DNA from: Mariniphaga sp040772505 | GTDB taxonomy: Bacteria > Bacteroidota > Bacteroidia > Bacteroidales > Prolixibacteraceae | Direction of reading: 5' to 3' | Assembly (NCBI GenBank): GCA_040772505.1 | Contig: JAXGYA010000002.1 | Location: 124,001 to 188,000, forward strand | Length of the DNA: 64,000 nucleotides | Shown here: positions 1-9,040 of the stretch, one piece after another | Position numbering within the stretch: the first letter of the stretch is position 1 | How the letters are laid out: each line of letters opens with the position of its first letter | Notes under the pieces: model-generated | Told to the model about the DNA's origin: nothing | Seen by the model: only the letters and a program-made list of their open reading frames with translations | Database searches by the model: none | Program-made: the position numbers and the translations under genes

Positions 1-469
1 CGATTTGTCAATCAATCCCTGGTGGCTCCTAATCGATATTTCGGTAATTATCATTATTCCATTGATTGTATCACAGTTTGTAAAAAAATACAAACCCCGG
101 TTTGTCGAAAAAAACCAGCAAATTTTCACATCGGTCAATGTTTTTATTTTGGCTGCCATGGTCTATGTCGCCATTGCCTCCCAGCGGGATGCGATGATGA
201 TAAATTCTGTGGAATTATTATTGGACACCGGTTTTTTATATCTCCTTTTCATTCTGCTTCATGTCATGGGGTACTTCATGGGATATTCGAGATCAAAAGA
301 GGACAAAATTGCCATTACGGTTGTTTCGGCATACCGGAACAACGGATTAGCCATAGTTTTAGCAGCAGTTTACTTTGAACCTCCCATTCTCATTTTAATG
401 GTGCTTACCGAACTTCCGTGGAATACCCTGCTGATTCCTTTTCGAAAAATTGCCACATACTACAGATAA
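1..469 (+). CDS. Bile acid:sodium symporter-family membrane protein, C-terminal part
   Basis: The open frame runs in from the left edge, so this is the 3' part of a longer gene; the TTG at position 5 is only the first start-like codon inside it. About 155 residues are visible. They form four or five hydrophobic segments, with a short polar loop (YSRSKEDK) before a helix containing AYRNNGLAI. That R-N-N-G stretch in a late transmembrane helix resembles the SBF/BASS family of sodium-coupled organic-anion carriers, which sit in the inner membrane. The substrate cannot be inferred; bile acid is only the family name. The next gene starts about 225 bases downstream on the same strand and may be transcribed separately. 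Family call is moderate because the N-terminal half is missing. Confidence 0.6.
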   Translation, partial: DLSINPWWLLIDISVIIIIPLIVSQFVKKYKPRFVEKNQQIFTSVNVFILAAMVYVAIASQRDAMMINSVELLLDTGFLYLLFILLHVMGYFMGYSRSKEDKIAITVVSAYRNNGLAIVLAAVYFEPPILILMVLTELPWNTLLIPFRKIATYYR

Positions 470-693
470 TACACTTCTGGAAGAATTAAAAACAGGCCTA
501 AAATCTTTCGGAAAAATGAAAATTAAGTTAGTTTTGTGAAAAAGTTATTAAATCAGAAACAAGCTAGAATATTCTTTCCATGAAGTATAAATCGTTTTCA
601 TTAACTCTCTGTATTTTAATTACAGCCTGTTTGAGTCAATAAACTTTTCTAAATATTGTTCGGGAATAATCAATTTAATAATAAATAAACTAC

Positions 694-1887
694 ATGAAAA
701 AATTCAAACTTTCTTTAATGATGGGCCTCCAGTACATGATGTTTGCCGTGTGGTGGGTTCCGTTAGCGGCTTATCTGACAAATCTGGAGGTGAGCAGCGT
801 TCAAAAAGCGTTAATCCTAAGTTCGATGGCTATCGGCTGTATGGCCTCGCCTCTGGTAGGTATGTTGGCAGACCGGTTCTTTGCTGCGCAAAAAGTGCTG
901 GCAGGAATGAATTTCATTCATGCCGTTATGCTGCTCTGGGCTGCGGTAACCCACAGCCCGGATGCACTGTTCATTTGCCTGCTTCTGGCGATGTTGGCCT
1001 ATATGCCTTCATGGAGCCTCACTTCAGCAATTGCAATGGCACACATTCCTTCGGAAGATTTCCCGAAAGTGCGGGTTTTTGGCTCAATCGGATGGGTGGC
1101 ATCAGGAATTTTCAGCCTGATTTTCATCAAACTGATGAATGTCAACTTCGACGGTACGCACCTCCCTTTTTATTGTGGAGCCGGGGTGAGTCTGTTAGCC
1201 GCATTTCTGAACCTGACCCTCCCGAATACCCCGCCACTTGCAAAAGGGCAGAAAACAACCCTTATAGATGCGTTTGGACTTGGTTCTGTGCAACTGATGA
1301 AAGACCGTAATTTCGCAATGTTTATCATCTTCTCCTTTCTCTCCATGATTCCTTTTGCCATGTACTATTCCTATTTTTCAGAATTCCTGCTGAGCATAAA
1401 CATCCGGTATATCTCAATCACCATAAACTGGGGCGTGCTGGCAGAAATGGGGTTCTTACTGCTGGTGCCGTTAGCAATTAAAAGGTTTGGACTGCGAAAA
1501 ACCATGATCCTGGGACTGGCAGCACTCACTGTCCGTTATCTGTCGTTTTATGCCGGCGGTACAATTTCACAACCGTGGATGTATTATATCGGAATTTTGA
1601 TTCACGGACTTATATTCGGCTTTTTCTATGTGGGCGGGCAAATATACATCGACAAAAAAGCGCCTGACCATTTGAGATCACAAGGACAGGGATTCATCTT
1701 CTTAGTTACTTTTGGAGCCGGTTTGCTGGTTGGTAATTTCCTGTGCGCAAGGCTCATTCACCACTATAAAACCATTGCAGGCTACGACTGGAACGCTATC
1801 TGGGGAATTACAACATTAGCCTCAATAATATTAATGATAGCTTTTGTACTGTTTTTCAAAACCGAAAAAAGTCTGGAAACAACTTAA
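694..1887 (+). CDS. MFS nucleoside:H+ symporter-like transporter (NupG/XapB type)
   Basis: The 397-residue protein has about twelve hydrophobic segments and a short cytoplasmic start (MKKFKLSLMMGLQYMMFAVW). The opening helix with a QYMMFAVWWVP stretch, the loop GMLADRFFAAQKVL between helices 2 and 3, and the helix-5 region RVFGSIGWVASG are hallmarks of the nucleoside:H+ symporter branch of the major facilitator superfamily. It would import nucleosides or a related ribosyl compound across the inner membrane. It stands alone on the plus strand, and its stop codon overlaps the stop of the convergent ceramidase-like gene by four bases (1884-1887). No binding protein or nucleoside hydrolase lies next to it, so the real substrate is open. 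Confidence 0.8.
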   Translation: MKKFKLSLMMGLQYMMFAVWWVPLAAYLTNLEVSSVQKALILSSMAIGCMASPLVGMLADRFFAAQKVLAGMNFIHAVMLLWAAVTHSPDALFICLLLAMLAYMPSWSLTSAIAMAHIPSEDFPKVRVFGSIGWVASGIFSLIFIKLMNVNFDGTHLPFYCGAGVSLLAAFLNLTLPNTPPLAKGQKTTLIDAFGLGSVQLMKDRNFAMFIIFSFLSMIPFAMYYSYFSEFLLSINIRYISITINWGVLAEMGFLLLVPLAIKRFGLRKTMILGLAALTVRYLSFYAGGTISQPWMYYIGILIHGLIFGFFYVGGQIYIDKKAPDHLRSQGQGFIFLVTFGAGLLVGNFLCARLIHHYKTIAGYDWNAIWGITTLASIILMIAFVLFFKTEKSLETT

Positions 1888-3281
1888 TTACTGCTTTTTT
1901 TTGCATCTAAAAGTTCCCGGATTCCCATCATAATAATACTTTCGGCGTCACTTGTAACCGGGCTTGCATTAATTTCGTACCCTCCCTGGTCGTAAGCTTC
2001 TTTTGTGCCTATATAAAATGGACCGTAATCGCCATAGGCTGCCATGGCGACAAACAGATCGGGGCGCATGGCTTTTGCCGCGAGTTGGTATTCCACAAAA
2101 AGTTCACCGGGCATAAAAAGGAGCCGTACTTCCCCCAAACTTAAACAGCTCAGGTCAATGGTCTTTCCAGCCTGGTGTCGTTTCAGCCAGCCTAATTTTC
2201 CCATAGAGTTTGCCAAATAATAATTGAACCAGTTTTCTTTGTCTCTCATCTTTTTTTCAATTTCATCCAATCCTTCAGCCGGGGGAAGAGCAACAGAGTA
2301 AGTATTCCAATTTATCTGATTGCTTGTGATGCGTTTTCTTTTACTGTTCTCCCAGGCAAGTTTCATCCCATCAGCCAATTTTTCCGCCAGAATTAGCCGA
2401 TTCTCATGACTTCCGTCGTTATATTTCCCGGCAGCAATGTTCCCTCCGGCACCGTTGAAATGAATATGCAGGGCATCGGGAACAGCTAATTGTCTCATAA
2501 AACGAGCAATACCCGGAAAGTCGGGGTTGGCAATCTGCGTTAGGTAGTAACTCTGCGGATGGGTAGCATAAAAACTTAGTACAGCCAATGGTTGGTCTTC
2601 GTTCCAGAAACTTACCAACGAAACTTCGGGATCAACTAAACCTTCTGGCATAGAACGCATGAGCGAATCTTTGCACGAAGATCCGCGCATTGAAACAATA
2701 CGTCCATCTTTCTTGTAGATTCTTCTATTAGATGCAACTTCAACAACATCTGCGCTGCCCAAGGCAATATCTGTCACTTCTATTACATCATTGAGAGAAG
2801 CAAGGATAGATTTTTGAAGCCTTTCTATCAGTTTTCTGGCAAAAGTTCCATCGAAACAGCCAAGCGGTATGTTGTTCTCCTTTAATATTTTTTCTGCAGT
2901 AAAGTCGCAGATAGGTGCATCATGTTGATGAACTGTATGGATAACCACCCTATTGGGAATGGTTCCTGCGGCCTCGGCTATTGCCTGTTTAAACACGTCC
3001 TGACTTTCATTGGCTATCCCAATCCAGTCAATGACACACAAGACTATAGGATTTCCCGCACCCAATAAGACAATTCCTTTGGCACGGAGTCCCAGATTCC
3101 ACGAATTTTTCATCGTTTGATATGTCAAATTGCTTCCTACAGGGGGGGTGGCATCCACATCGAATACCGATATTTTCAATCCCTCATTTTCTGCCCAAGC
3201 TCCACCCTGTTCCGGAATAAAACAGGATAGTATTGAAAAAAACATTAACAATATACAGTGAAGTATGTAATCTCTTTTCAT
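1884..3281 (-). CDS. Neutral/alkaline ceramidase N-domain-like secreted protein
   Basis: The 465-residue protein has a Sec leader (hydrophobic residues 7-20, then AWA near 30). It follows the N-terminal domain of neutral non-lysosomal ceramidases: the opening ISVFDVDATPPVG, an H-T-V-H-Q-H cluster at 115-120 where family members have SHTH, and an ATHPQ element near 241 that matches the second zinc histidine. In true ceramidases the GDxSPN loop carries the nucleophilic serine; here the loop reads GAGGNIAAG (277-285) and has no serine. Ceramidase chemistry (amide hydrolysis of N-acyl sphingosine) is therefore not assured, and another amide or ester substrate is possible. It is the last gene of the minus-strand run and lies 76 bases behind a Tat-signal DegT gene, the same pairing as at 6.3-9.0 kb. 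Confidence 0.75.
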   Translation of the reverse strand: MKRDYILHCILLMFFSILSCFIPEQGGAWAENEGLKISVFDVDATPPVGSNLTYQTMKNSWNLGLRAKGIVLLGAGNPIVLCVIDWIGIANESQDVFKQAIAEAAGTIPNRVVIHTVHQHDAPICDFTAEKILKENNIPLGCFDGTFARKLIERLQKSILASLNDVIEVTDIALGSADVVEVASNRRIYKKDGRIVSMRGSSCKDSLMRSMPEGLVDPEVSLVSFWNEDQPLAVLSFYATHPQSYYLTQIANPDFPGIARFMRQLAVPDALHIHFNGAGGNIAAGKYNDGSHENRLILAEKLADGMKLAWENSKRKRITSNQINWNTYSVALPPAEGLDEIEKKMRDKENWFNYYLANSMGKLGWLKRHQAGKTIDLSCLSLGEVRLLFMPGELFVEYQLAAKAMRPDLFVAMAAYGDYGPFYIGTKEAYDQGGYEINASPVTSDAESIIMMGIRELLDAKKSSN

Positions 3282-3357
3282 TCTAAGCTAATTAAATATT
3301 TTAACAAATCCCTGTCATCATATATTTGCATTACAATATTGATTACAGTATCTCTAT

Positions 3358-4746
3358 CTATTTAATTTTCTCAAGGTTATTATAGATTTTATCCACGGCA
3401 TTAATGATGTCGTCCATATCTGACTTCGATCCAAGCATGAGTCCGCCATGCCAAATCCAAAGAGCTGAATTGTAGGTCTTAATCAAGGCAGGACAATGAT
3501 TCTTTTGCTTATATTTTTCAAAATCTAACTCGTCTGCAGTGTAAAACTTTTGATAGATTTCAGATTTGAATACCTCATTCATCATCGGTTGACCGTAAAG
3601 TGGATCGTTCGGATAACCGGTACCTACCGGAACTCCTTCTGCTTTGAGTGCATCGATGAACCGTTGACGGGGAAGACCGTCGAGTTTGTCTTGGTCATAA
3701 ACCATTGCATAAATATAATAAGATGCTGAAGTTGCACCCTTATGCATTTTAACTGGTGTGATACCTGGATAGGCAGCGAGCTTTTTATTTAGGTATGCTC
3801 CGTTTTCATTCCTAATTTTGTGTTGCTCTTCAAGTTTTTCCAACTGGCACAGTCCAATGACAGCCTGGTATTCTGACATGCGGATCTTGTTTGCCAAAAT
3901 GAGAGCAGAGATAGAACTGATTTGACCAGACACGGAACCTGATGCGTAACCAAAGTTGTGATACGAATAAAGGCGGTCGTAATATTCGGTTTTATCAGTC
4001 AGAATTGCACCTCCTTCACCAATTGGAAGATTTTTCGATGTTTGAAAACTAAAGCAGCCAGCATCACCGAAAGTACCGACTTTTTTGCCACCGATTTCTG
4101 CCAGATGGGCTTGACAAGCGTCTTCCACAACGAACAAATTATGTCTCTTCGCGATTTTCATAATTTCCGGCATATCAGACGGATATCCGCATATGTGAAC
4201 CGGCAGAATACCCTTGGTTTGCGGAGTAATTTTTTTCTTGATTTGTTCGGGATCTACTTGAAAGGTCTCTGGATTTATGTCTGCAAAAACTGGCATGGCT
4301 CCTTTGTAAAAGATACCGAAAACCGAAGCGCTAAAGGTGTATGGTGAACAGATTACCTCATCCCCGGGGCCAATGTTTGACTGCATCCATGCGGCACTTA
4401 AGGCGTTGGTACCATTTACTGTCGTCAGGCAATGTTTTGAGCCGTGCATTTCAGCCCATTTTTTTTCAAATTCTGTAACTTTACGGCTGCGTGACCAGAC
4501 CAGATTACCCATCACTTCGTTCATTTTAGGGTTGAACTTTTCAGCATCCCATTGTGGCCACTTTTGCCATTCCTTGTTACCTCGGACAGGAGTTCCACCC
4601 AGAAGTGCAAGTTTATCTGCCGTATCTCTTGATTTTCTAAAAATTGGTGTGAACCCCGTTGTTATACCCGCAGTAGTAGCAGTTGCTACCGTACCTGCTG
4701 ACAAGGTCGTTAAAAATGACCTTCTTGATACTTTTTTTGATTTCAT
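3358..4746 (-). CDS. Tat-exported DegT/DnrJ/EryC1/StrS-family PLP protein
   Basis: The 462-residue protein begins with a twin-arginine leader (SRRSFLTTL at 7-15, then an alanine/threonine-rich h-region). The remainder is a fold-type I DegT aminotransferase: a TVNGTNAL cofactor loop at 109-116, VVEDACQ with the PLP-contacting aspartate at D209, and the Schiff-base lysine K238 in FSFQTSKNLPIGEGGA. Family members normally transaminate nucleotide-linked keto-sugars in the cytoplasm. A Tat leader fits export of a folded, cofactor-loaded enzyme, so it probably acts in the periplasm, where nucleotide sugars are not expected. It is clearly paralogous to the gene at 7653-9029 and, like it, precedes a ceramidase-like gene. 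Substrate unknown; the oxidoreductase-coupled neighbours of classical DegT genes are absent. Confidence 0.85.
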   Translation of the reverse strand: MKSKKVSRRSFLTTLSAGTVATATTAGITTGFTPIFRKSRDTADKLALLGGTPVRGNKEWQKWPQWDAEKFNPKMNEVMGNLVWSRSRKVTEFEKKWAEMHGSKHCLTTVNGTNALSAAWMQSNIGPGDEVICSPYTFSASVFGIFYKGAMPVFADINPETFQVDPEQIKKKITPQTKGILPVHICGYPSDMPEIMKIAKRHNLFVVEDACQAHLAEIGGKKVGTFGDAGCFSFQTSKNLPIGEGGAILTDKTEYYDRLYSYHNFGYASGSVSGQISSISALILANKIRMSEYQAVIGLCQLEKLEEQHKIRNENGAYLNKKLAAYPGITPVKMHKGATSASYYIYAMVYDQDKLDGLPRQRFIDALKAEGVPVGTGYPNDPLYGQPMMNEVFKSEIYQKFYTADELDFEKYKQKNHCPALIKTYNSALWIWHGGLMLGSKSDMDDIINAVDKIYNNLEKIK

Positions 4747-4859
4747 TTTTTTGTAATTTTCTAAGTGTTCATTTTTAAGTAACCAATTGAAAAATTTAAG
4801 TCGCTGTTAATCTTTCTAAATACTAAGAAAGAACGAGTTCTGTTTAGCCTATCGTTTGA

Positions 4860-6239
4860 TTATTCATTTTCAAACGGATTCGGGATTTTCACCAAATCTT
4901 CAATCTCTTTTCCCTCGTGTTCAAACCGTGCCAGGGTATATACCGTGCCATCTTCTCCAATGGCTATGGAGTTTACATACGTTGGCCGGCTGCCATCTTC
5001 GTAAAAAATGGGGCCGTGGTCGGTGTATTTATTGGTTGGGATGTGGTAGGTGATCAGGTTCAGGTTTTCCAGCCCACGGGCTGCGCCCATGGCAATTTCT
5101 TCAACTCCCTGAACCCTCTTGCCGTCAACGTATATGGGGCTGCCGGTGAGGTAATAGAGGGTCTCCCCGTCGGGGCCCAGGTCGAAACCGAGGTAGCCGT
5201 AACTAAAATAGTCAAACATCCCGCTTTTTTGCGAGGCCTCAGATGTGATCCTGTCCACCAGTTCTATTTTTTTGTTTTGAGGGTCGAACCGGAACAAATA
5301 CCCTGAATTACCGTGTACCCCGTAAGCCACATTTTCTTCCGGGTACCAAACTATGCGCCGCCAGTTGTACTGCATGCTCCCAGGGCGGGTAGGATCGTAT
5401 TTTCCGAAGTAATCAAGCCGCAGGTCAACTCCCTCTACTTTATTGACTATACCTACATCTGGGTGGTAAGAGAATATGTCCCCCTCAGAGGTGGAAAAAT
5501 ATACTGTCCCGTCGCGCGGGTCCACAAGCATGGAGCGGCACAGCACCCGGTAGTCATCTCCCGGGGTTCCTGCTTCTCCGTTGCCCGAAACTTTCCCCAG
5601 GTTTTTTAACTCGTCTTTTTCAACATCGTAGTGGAGAAGATACCCTTTGGGCCAGGAGATGCCATATATTTGCCCGCGCCGGGTGTCCATGGTCATGGTT
5701 ACAAATGCTTCGCCGTCGGGGGCTATTGCCAGGTCTTCCCACTCCCCAGTAGCAAGGTTGTACGCCAATATATGGCCTCCAGGATATAACTTATAACCTT
5801 CGGGAGGAGTCTCCACCATTATTTCCATGCCGTCCGACCAATCGTAATATCCGGCATGGGTAGAAACGTAAAGCTTCCCGTCCATCTCATAAAAATTGGA
5901 ATGGGATTTTCCTTGTGGAATGGCTTTGGAGCCTGCTTCGCCACATATTTCCGTGATGTCCCCGAGGTGCTCTATTTCATCGGTCTTGGGGTCATAAACG
6001 TAATATTGCCCGCCGGTATCAATGGACTGGGATGAGAGGCAATAATAAACCCTTCCATCGCTGGCAGTGCTTAGGGTATTGTACGTGTCGTGTGCCAGCG
6101 GGAACCCTGAATAGTAGTGTTGGGCGGTGAGCGGTTTTTTTTCCTTTAGTGCTGCTGTTCTGTTTTCTTTTTTGTCGGAGTCAGCACATCCTGCCCCGAG
6201 GAATAGAACCACAAGGGCAGATAAAATTGAATTTTTCAT
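4860..6239 (-). CDS. Lipoprotein with predicted beta-propeller (kelch/SMP-30-like)
   Basis: The 459-residue protein starts with a lipoprotein leader ending FLGAGC (Cys18), followed by a charged linker. The remainder is a chain of short beta-rich modules that alternate phrases such as SDGRVYYCL, DGKLYVSTHAG, DGTVYFSTSEGD and DGETLYYLTGSP, each with a D-G turn before a strand; six or seven blades seem likely. No catalytic triad or metal cluster stands out, so it could be a binding or lyase-like propeller on the outer membrane or in the periplasm. It sits 27 bases after the 6.3 kb ceramidase-like gene and 113 bases before the 3.4 kb DegT gene, that is, between the two DegT/ceramidase pairs. Bases look richer in G and C than in the 1.9-4.7 kb genes. 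Confidence 0.65.
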   Translation of the reverse strand: MKNSILSALVVLFLGAGCADSDKKENRTAALKEKKPLTAQHYYSGFPLAHDTYNTLSTASDGRVYYCLSSQSIDTGGQYYVYDPKTDEIEHLGDITEICGEAGSKAIPQGKSHSNFYEMDGKLYVSTHAGYYDWSDGMEIMVETPPEGYKLYPGGHILAYNLATGEWEDLAIAPDGEAFVTMTMDTRRGQIYGISWPKGYLLHYDVEKDELKNLGKVSGNGEAGTPGDDYRVLCRSMLVDPRDGTVYFSTSEGDIFSYHPDVGIVNKVEGVDLRLDYFGKYDPTRPGSMQYNWRRIVWYPEENVAYGVHGNSGYLFRFDPQNKKIELVDRITSEASQKSGMFDYFSYGYLGFDLGPDGETLYYLTGSPIYVDGKRVQGVEEIAMGAARGLENLNLITYHIPTNKYTDHGPIFYEDGSRPTYVNSIAIGEDGTVYTLARFEHEGKEIEDLVKIPNPFENE

Positions 6240-6266
6240 AAATAAACCTTTATTATTTGTAAATTA

Positions 6267-7646
6267 TTAATCTTGTTTTTTACTGTTTTGTACGCCTGCT
6301 GTTTTTGCCAGCGCCTCAATCCCCGACAGGATCTTATCTTCAATTCCCGGTTCCCATTTTGCGGGGAGGCCATAAACAATTTGAGATGTCTCTCCCTCGT
6401 AACCGCCTTCCAGCAGAACTTTATCGGTGGGAATATAGGCCATCACATCATTTGAATACCCCAGAACGAAAATATTGTTTCCGAATATTTTTTTCAGCTC
6501 TATGGCATACCCCACCAACAATTCTCCACCGAGTGCAAATACCGATTGATTGCCCAGCTTCCAAACCTGCAGGGGATAAGGATAGGTTTTCTGAAAAGTT
6601 TCCCCTTTTTCTGCTTTTTCCTTCATTCGCCCTGCCCATCGTTTTTGATACCCGGAGTTGGTCTCGTAAGCTTTTGTCAGTTCCCGGAGGGTAGGGGGAG
6701 AGCTAATGCTTAATTCTATCTCGGTATATGCCGTTGAAAGTGTGGGTTGCAAAAGTTGCATATCCTCCTCCATTACCCGGTCCACTGCTGCTGCCAGGGT
6801 ACGGCCATATTGCCGTGCCAATGGGATTGTACGGCGGGGAAGCGGATTTTGATCACCTCCAGCCCCTTGAAAAAACAGGGCCAATGCACCGGGATGCTCT
6901 TTTTCCAATTCCAATTGTGCAAAGCCGGGATAATCACCCGACCATTGATTAATTCCAAGTACCGTGGGATGGCAGGCATAACCAAATGCAACCGCCAGCA
7001 ACTCTCCCCCGGGTCTGGTGATTTTAAGCACCGGCACGGCGTGATCGTTGGGGCCGTTGAGTTCTGATTGCTCCGCGAGGGCCGGTTCATTATTGTTTCT
7101 GCGGTTCACCTGAAAACGCGCGGTGCCGTTTCCCGAATAAATTTCCGCGGGTCCCAACTGGGCAAAAGCCTGACGCACCAAACCAATAATTTTTTCAGTT
7201 AGTTTATCCGAATAAGCCTCTATTTTGTGCAACTCTTCAGCATCGAGTGGATAAATATCATAAAGGGCATCCTGTAAAACCGGGCCGGTATGCGTATGGG
7301 AACTGTTCAACAGTACCTGTCCTTTTTTTAGTCCCAGCTCTTTTTCCAGTTGGTACCTGATTTTGTCTGACATACCCTTTGGCAAGCCCAACAAATCTGA
7401 AGTAACCAACACAGCCTGGTGTCCCGAAGCATCTTCCAGTGCAAGAGCTTTTGCCCATATATCGTGAAGGGTTCCCTGAGATGGTTCGGTCCTGCCACCA
7501 TAGCCTGCCAGCCACATCGAGTTTTCAGGGGTGATATTGGTTTTGGCCACGCCGGCTTTCCATCCATCCCAGGCAGTGAGCTGACCGACAGAAATACCAA
7601 TGGCGAAAAATAAAATTAAGACAATGTGTGTTATTATCTTTTTCAT
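6267..7646 (-). CDS. Neutral/alkaline ceramidase N-domain-like secreted protein
   Basis: The ATG at 7646 is preferred over an upstream TTG at 7652 because it begins a clean Sec leader (MKKIITHIVLILFFAIGIS). Family signatures are clearer than in the 1.9 kb paralogue: AGVAKTNITPE at the mature start, SSHTHTGPV with zinc-type histidines H117 and H119, and GYACHPTVLG with H226. The loop that holds the serine nucleophile of Pseudomonas-type ceramidase reads GAGGDQNP (261-268), with glutamine instead of serine, so the reaction may differ from ceramide hydrolysis. At about 459 residues it also lacks the C-terminal immunoglobulin-like domain of classical ceramidases (over 600 residues). The upstream DegT gene stops 6 bases before this ATG, which suggests translational coupling. 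Confidence 0.8.
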   Translation of the reverse strand: MKKIITHIVLILFFAIGISVGQLTAWDGWKAGVAKTNITPENSMWLAGYGGRTEPSQGTLHDIWAKALALEDASGHQAVLVTSDLLGLPKGMSDKIRYQLEKELGLKKGQVLLNSSHTHTGPVLQDALYDIYPLDAEELHKIEAYSDKLTEKIIGLVRQAFAQLGPAEIYSGNGTARFQVNRRNNNEPALAEQSELNGPNDHAVPVLKITRPGGELLAVAFGYACHPTVLGINQWSGDYPGFAQLELEKEHPGALALFFQGAGGDQNPLPRRTIPLARQYGRTLAAAVDRVMEEDMQLLQPTLSTAYTEIELSISSPPTLRELTKAYETNSGYQKRWAGRMKEKAEKGETFQKTYPYPLQVWKLGNQSVFALGGELLVGYAIELKKIFGNNIFVLGYSNDVMAYIPTDKVLLEGGYEGETSQIVYGLPAKWEPGIEDKILSGIEALAKTAGVQNSKKQD

Positions 7647-7652
7647 AAACAA

Positions 7653-9029
7653 TCAAATTTTTAATTTCTCCGCATTGTTGTACACTTTTTCGATGGCCAT
7701 GGCAATATTGTCCATGTCTTTTTTACTGCCCAACAACATGTTCTGAGAGAACCAAACGGCTTCTTCGTTACACAGTTTCTCGTTGAGCGGACATTTGTTT
7801 TCTTCGGCGTATTTATCGTAGTCTAACCGTTCTTTGGGATAAAATTTTTGAAAAAAGCGGCTGTTGAACGCGTTTTTCAGGAAAGGCATCTTGTTGAGTT
7901 CCGAATACCCACTGGAGCAGGGCACGCCTTCTGCCCGCAAGGCTTCCAGAAATTTGCTGCGGGGCAGCCCTTTGAATGCTTCTTTTTGGTACCGGAAGGG
8001 GAAAAGGTGGAACGCGGCACGGGTCACATTATCGTACAACCTGTATGGCACTATGCCCGGGATGTCTTTAATATGGTTTTTAAGGTAGCCGGCATTGACA
8101 TTGCGAGTCTCGGTCTGCTCTTCTAAGCGTTCCAGTTGTGCCAGCCCGATGGCGGCCTGGTACTCGGTGAGACGCAGTTTAGTCCCGATCATGATTGTCC
8201 CGGCCCCCACCTCTCCTGCCGCGGAGCCGTATGGGTTCCCATAATTGTGATAAGAAAAGCAGCGATCCATAAACGCATCGTCATCGCTTACAATAGCGCC
8301 ACCTTCGCCAATGGGCATATTCTTTGAATTCTGAAAACTAAAACAGCCGGCATGTCCAAAAGTACCCACTTTTTGTTTATTTATCTCTGCCAACCATGCC
8401 TGGCAGGCATCTTCAACCACATAAAGATTATGCTTTTTCGCAATAGGCATGATGCGTTCCATGTCGCAGGGGAGCCCGAGGATATGGACCGGTAGGATGG
8501 CCTTTGTATGGGGGGTTATTTTTTCTTCGATCTTGTCCGGATCCATCTGAAATGTTTCCGGGTCCACATCGACAAAAACAGGGATGGCCCCGTTGAATAA
8601 AATACAGGAAACAGAGGCAATAAAGGTATATGGGGTCACCAGTACTTCGTCGCCCCAGCCAATTTCCAACTGGGCCAGTGAGGTGTTAAGGGCATTGGTG
8701 CCGTTGACAACCGATAGGCAACGTTTGGAACCGATCGTTTCAGCCCATCGCTGTTCAAATTCTGAAACAACTTTGTTTCGCGACCACACCCCGCTGCGTA
8801 TGACTTCCAACAGCCTTTTTTCGTCTGTTTCGGGCTTCCAGATTGGCCACGACGGCCAGTCATGTGACGTGATTACCGGATCCCCGCCCAATAAAGCAGG
8901 AACCGTTGCTGTAGCGGTATTGGGCCACAGGCTTTGTGTTGCGCCCAACCCGAGCAGTGCACCTGCACCCATGGCTGAATTCGTTTTAATGAATTCACGC
9001 CTTGTCTGTTTATTGTTATTGCTTTTCAT
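7653..9029 (-). CDS. Tat-exported DegT/DnrJ/EryC1/StrS-family PLP protein
   Basis: The 458-residue protein has the twin-arginine motif TRREFIKTN at 9-17 and a glycine/alanine-rich h-region. PLP-fold landmarks are SVVNGTNAL at 106-114, VVEDACQ with D207, and FSFQNSKNMPIGEGGA with the Schiff-base lysine K236. It aligns along its whole length with the 3.4 kb paralogue (for example GDEV, PYTF, VDPETFQMDP and ILPVHI elements in the same order). It lies between an alpha/beta hydrolase (11 bases upstream) and a ceramidase-like gene (6 bases downstream), so hydrolase, aminotransferase homologue and amidase homologue are probably one transcript and all exported. An amine-bearing extracellular glycan or lipid would be a sensible substrate, but nothing in the sequence names it. 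Confidence 0.85.
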   Translation of the reverse strand: MKSNNNKQTRREFIKTNSAMGAGALLGLGATQSLWPNTATATVPALLGGDPVITSHDWPSWPIWKPETDEKRLLEVIRSGVWSRNKVVSEFEQRWAETIGSKRCLSVVNGTNALNTSLAQLEIGWGDEVLVTPYTFIASVSCILFNGAIPVFVDVDPETFQMDPDKIEEKITPHTKAILPVHILGLPCDMERIMPIAKKHNLYVVEDACQAWLAEINKQKVGTFGHAGCFSFQNSKNMPIGEGGAIVSDDDAFMDRCFSYHNYGNPYGSAAGEVGAGTIMIGTKLRLTEYQAAIGLAQLERLEEQTETRNVNAGYLKNHIKDIPGIVPYRLYDNVTRAAFHLFPFRYQKEAFKGLPRSKFLEALRAEGVPCSSGYSELNKMPFLKNAFNSRFFQKFYPKERLDYDKYAEENKCPLNEKLCNEEAVWFSQNMLLGSKKDMDNIAMAIEKVYNNAEKLKI

Positions 9030-9040
9030 AATTTAAAGTG

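Noticed and set aside
3358..9029. DegT genes as part of nucleotide-sugar or O-antigen synthesis
   Set aside because: No sugar nucleotidyltransferase, dehydratase or glycosyltransferase is present, and both proteins carry Tat leaders.
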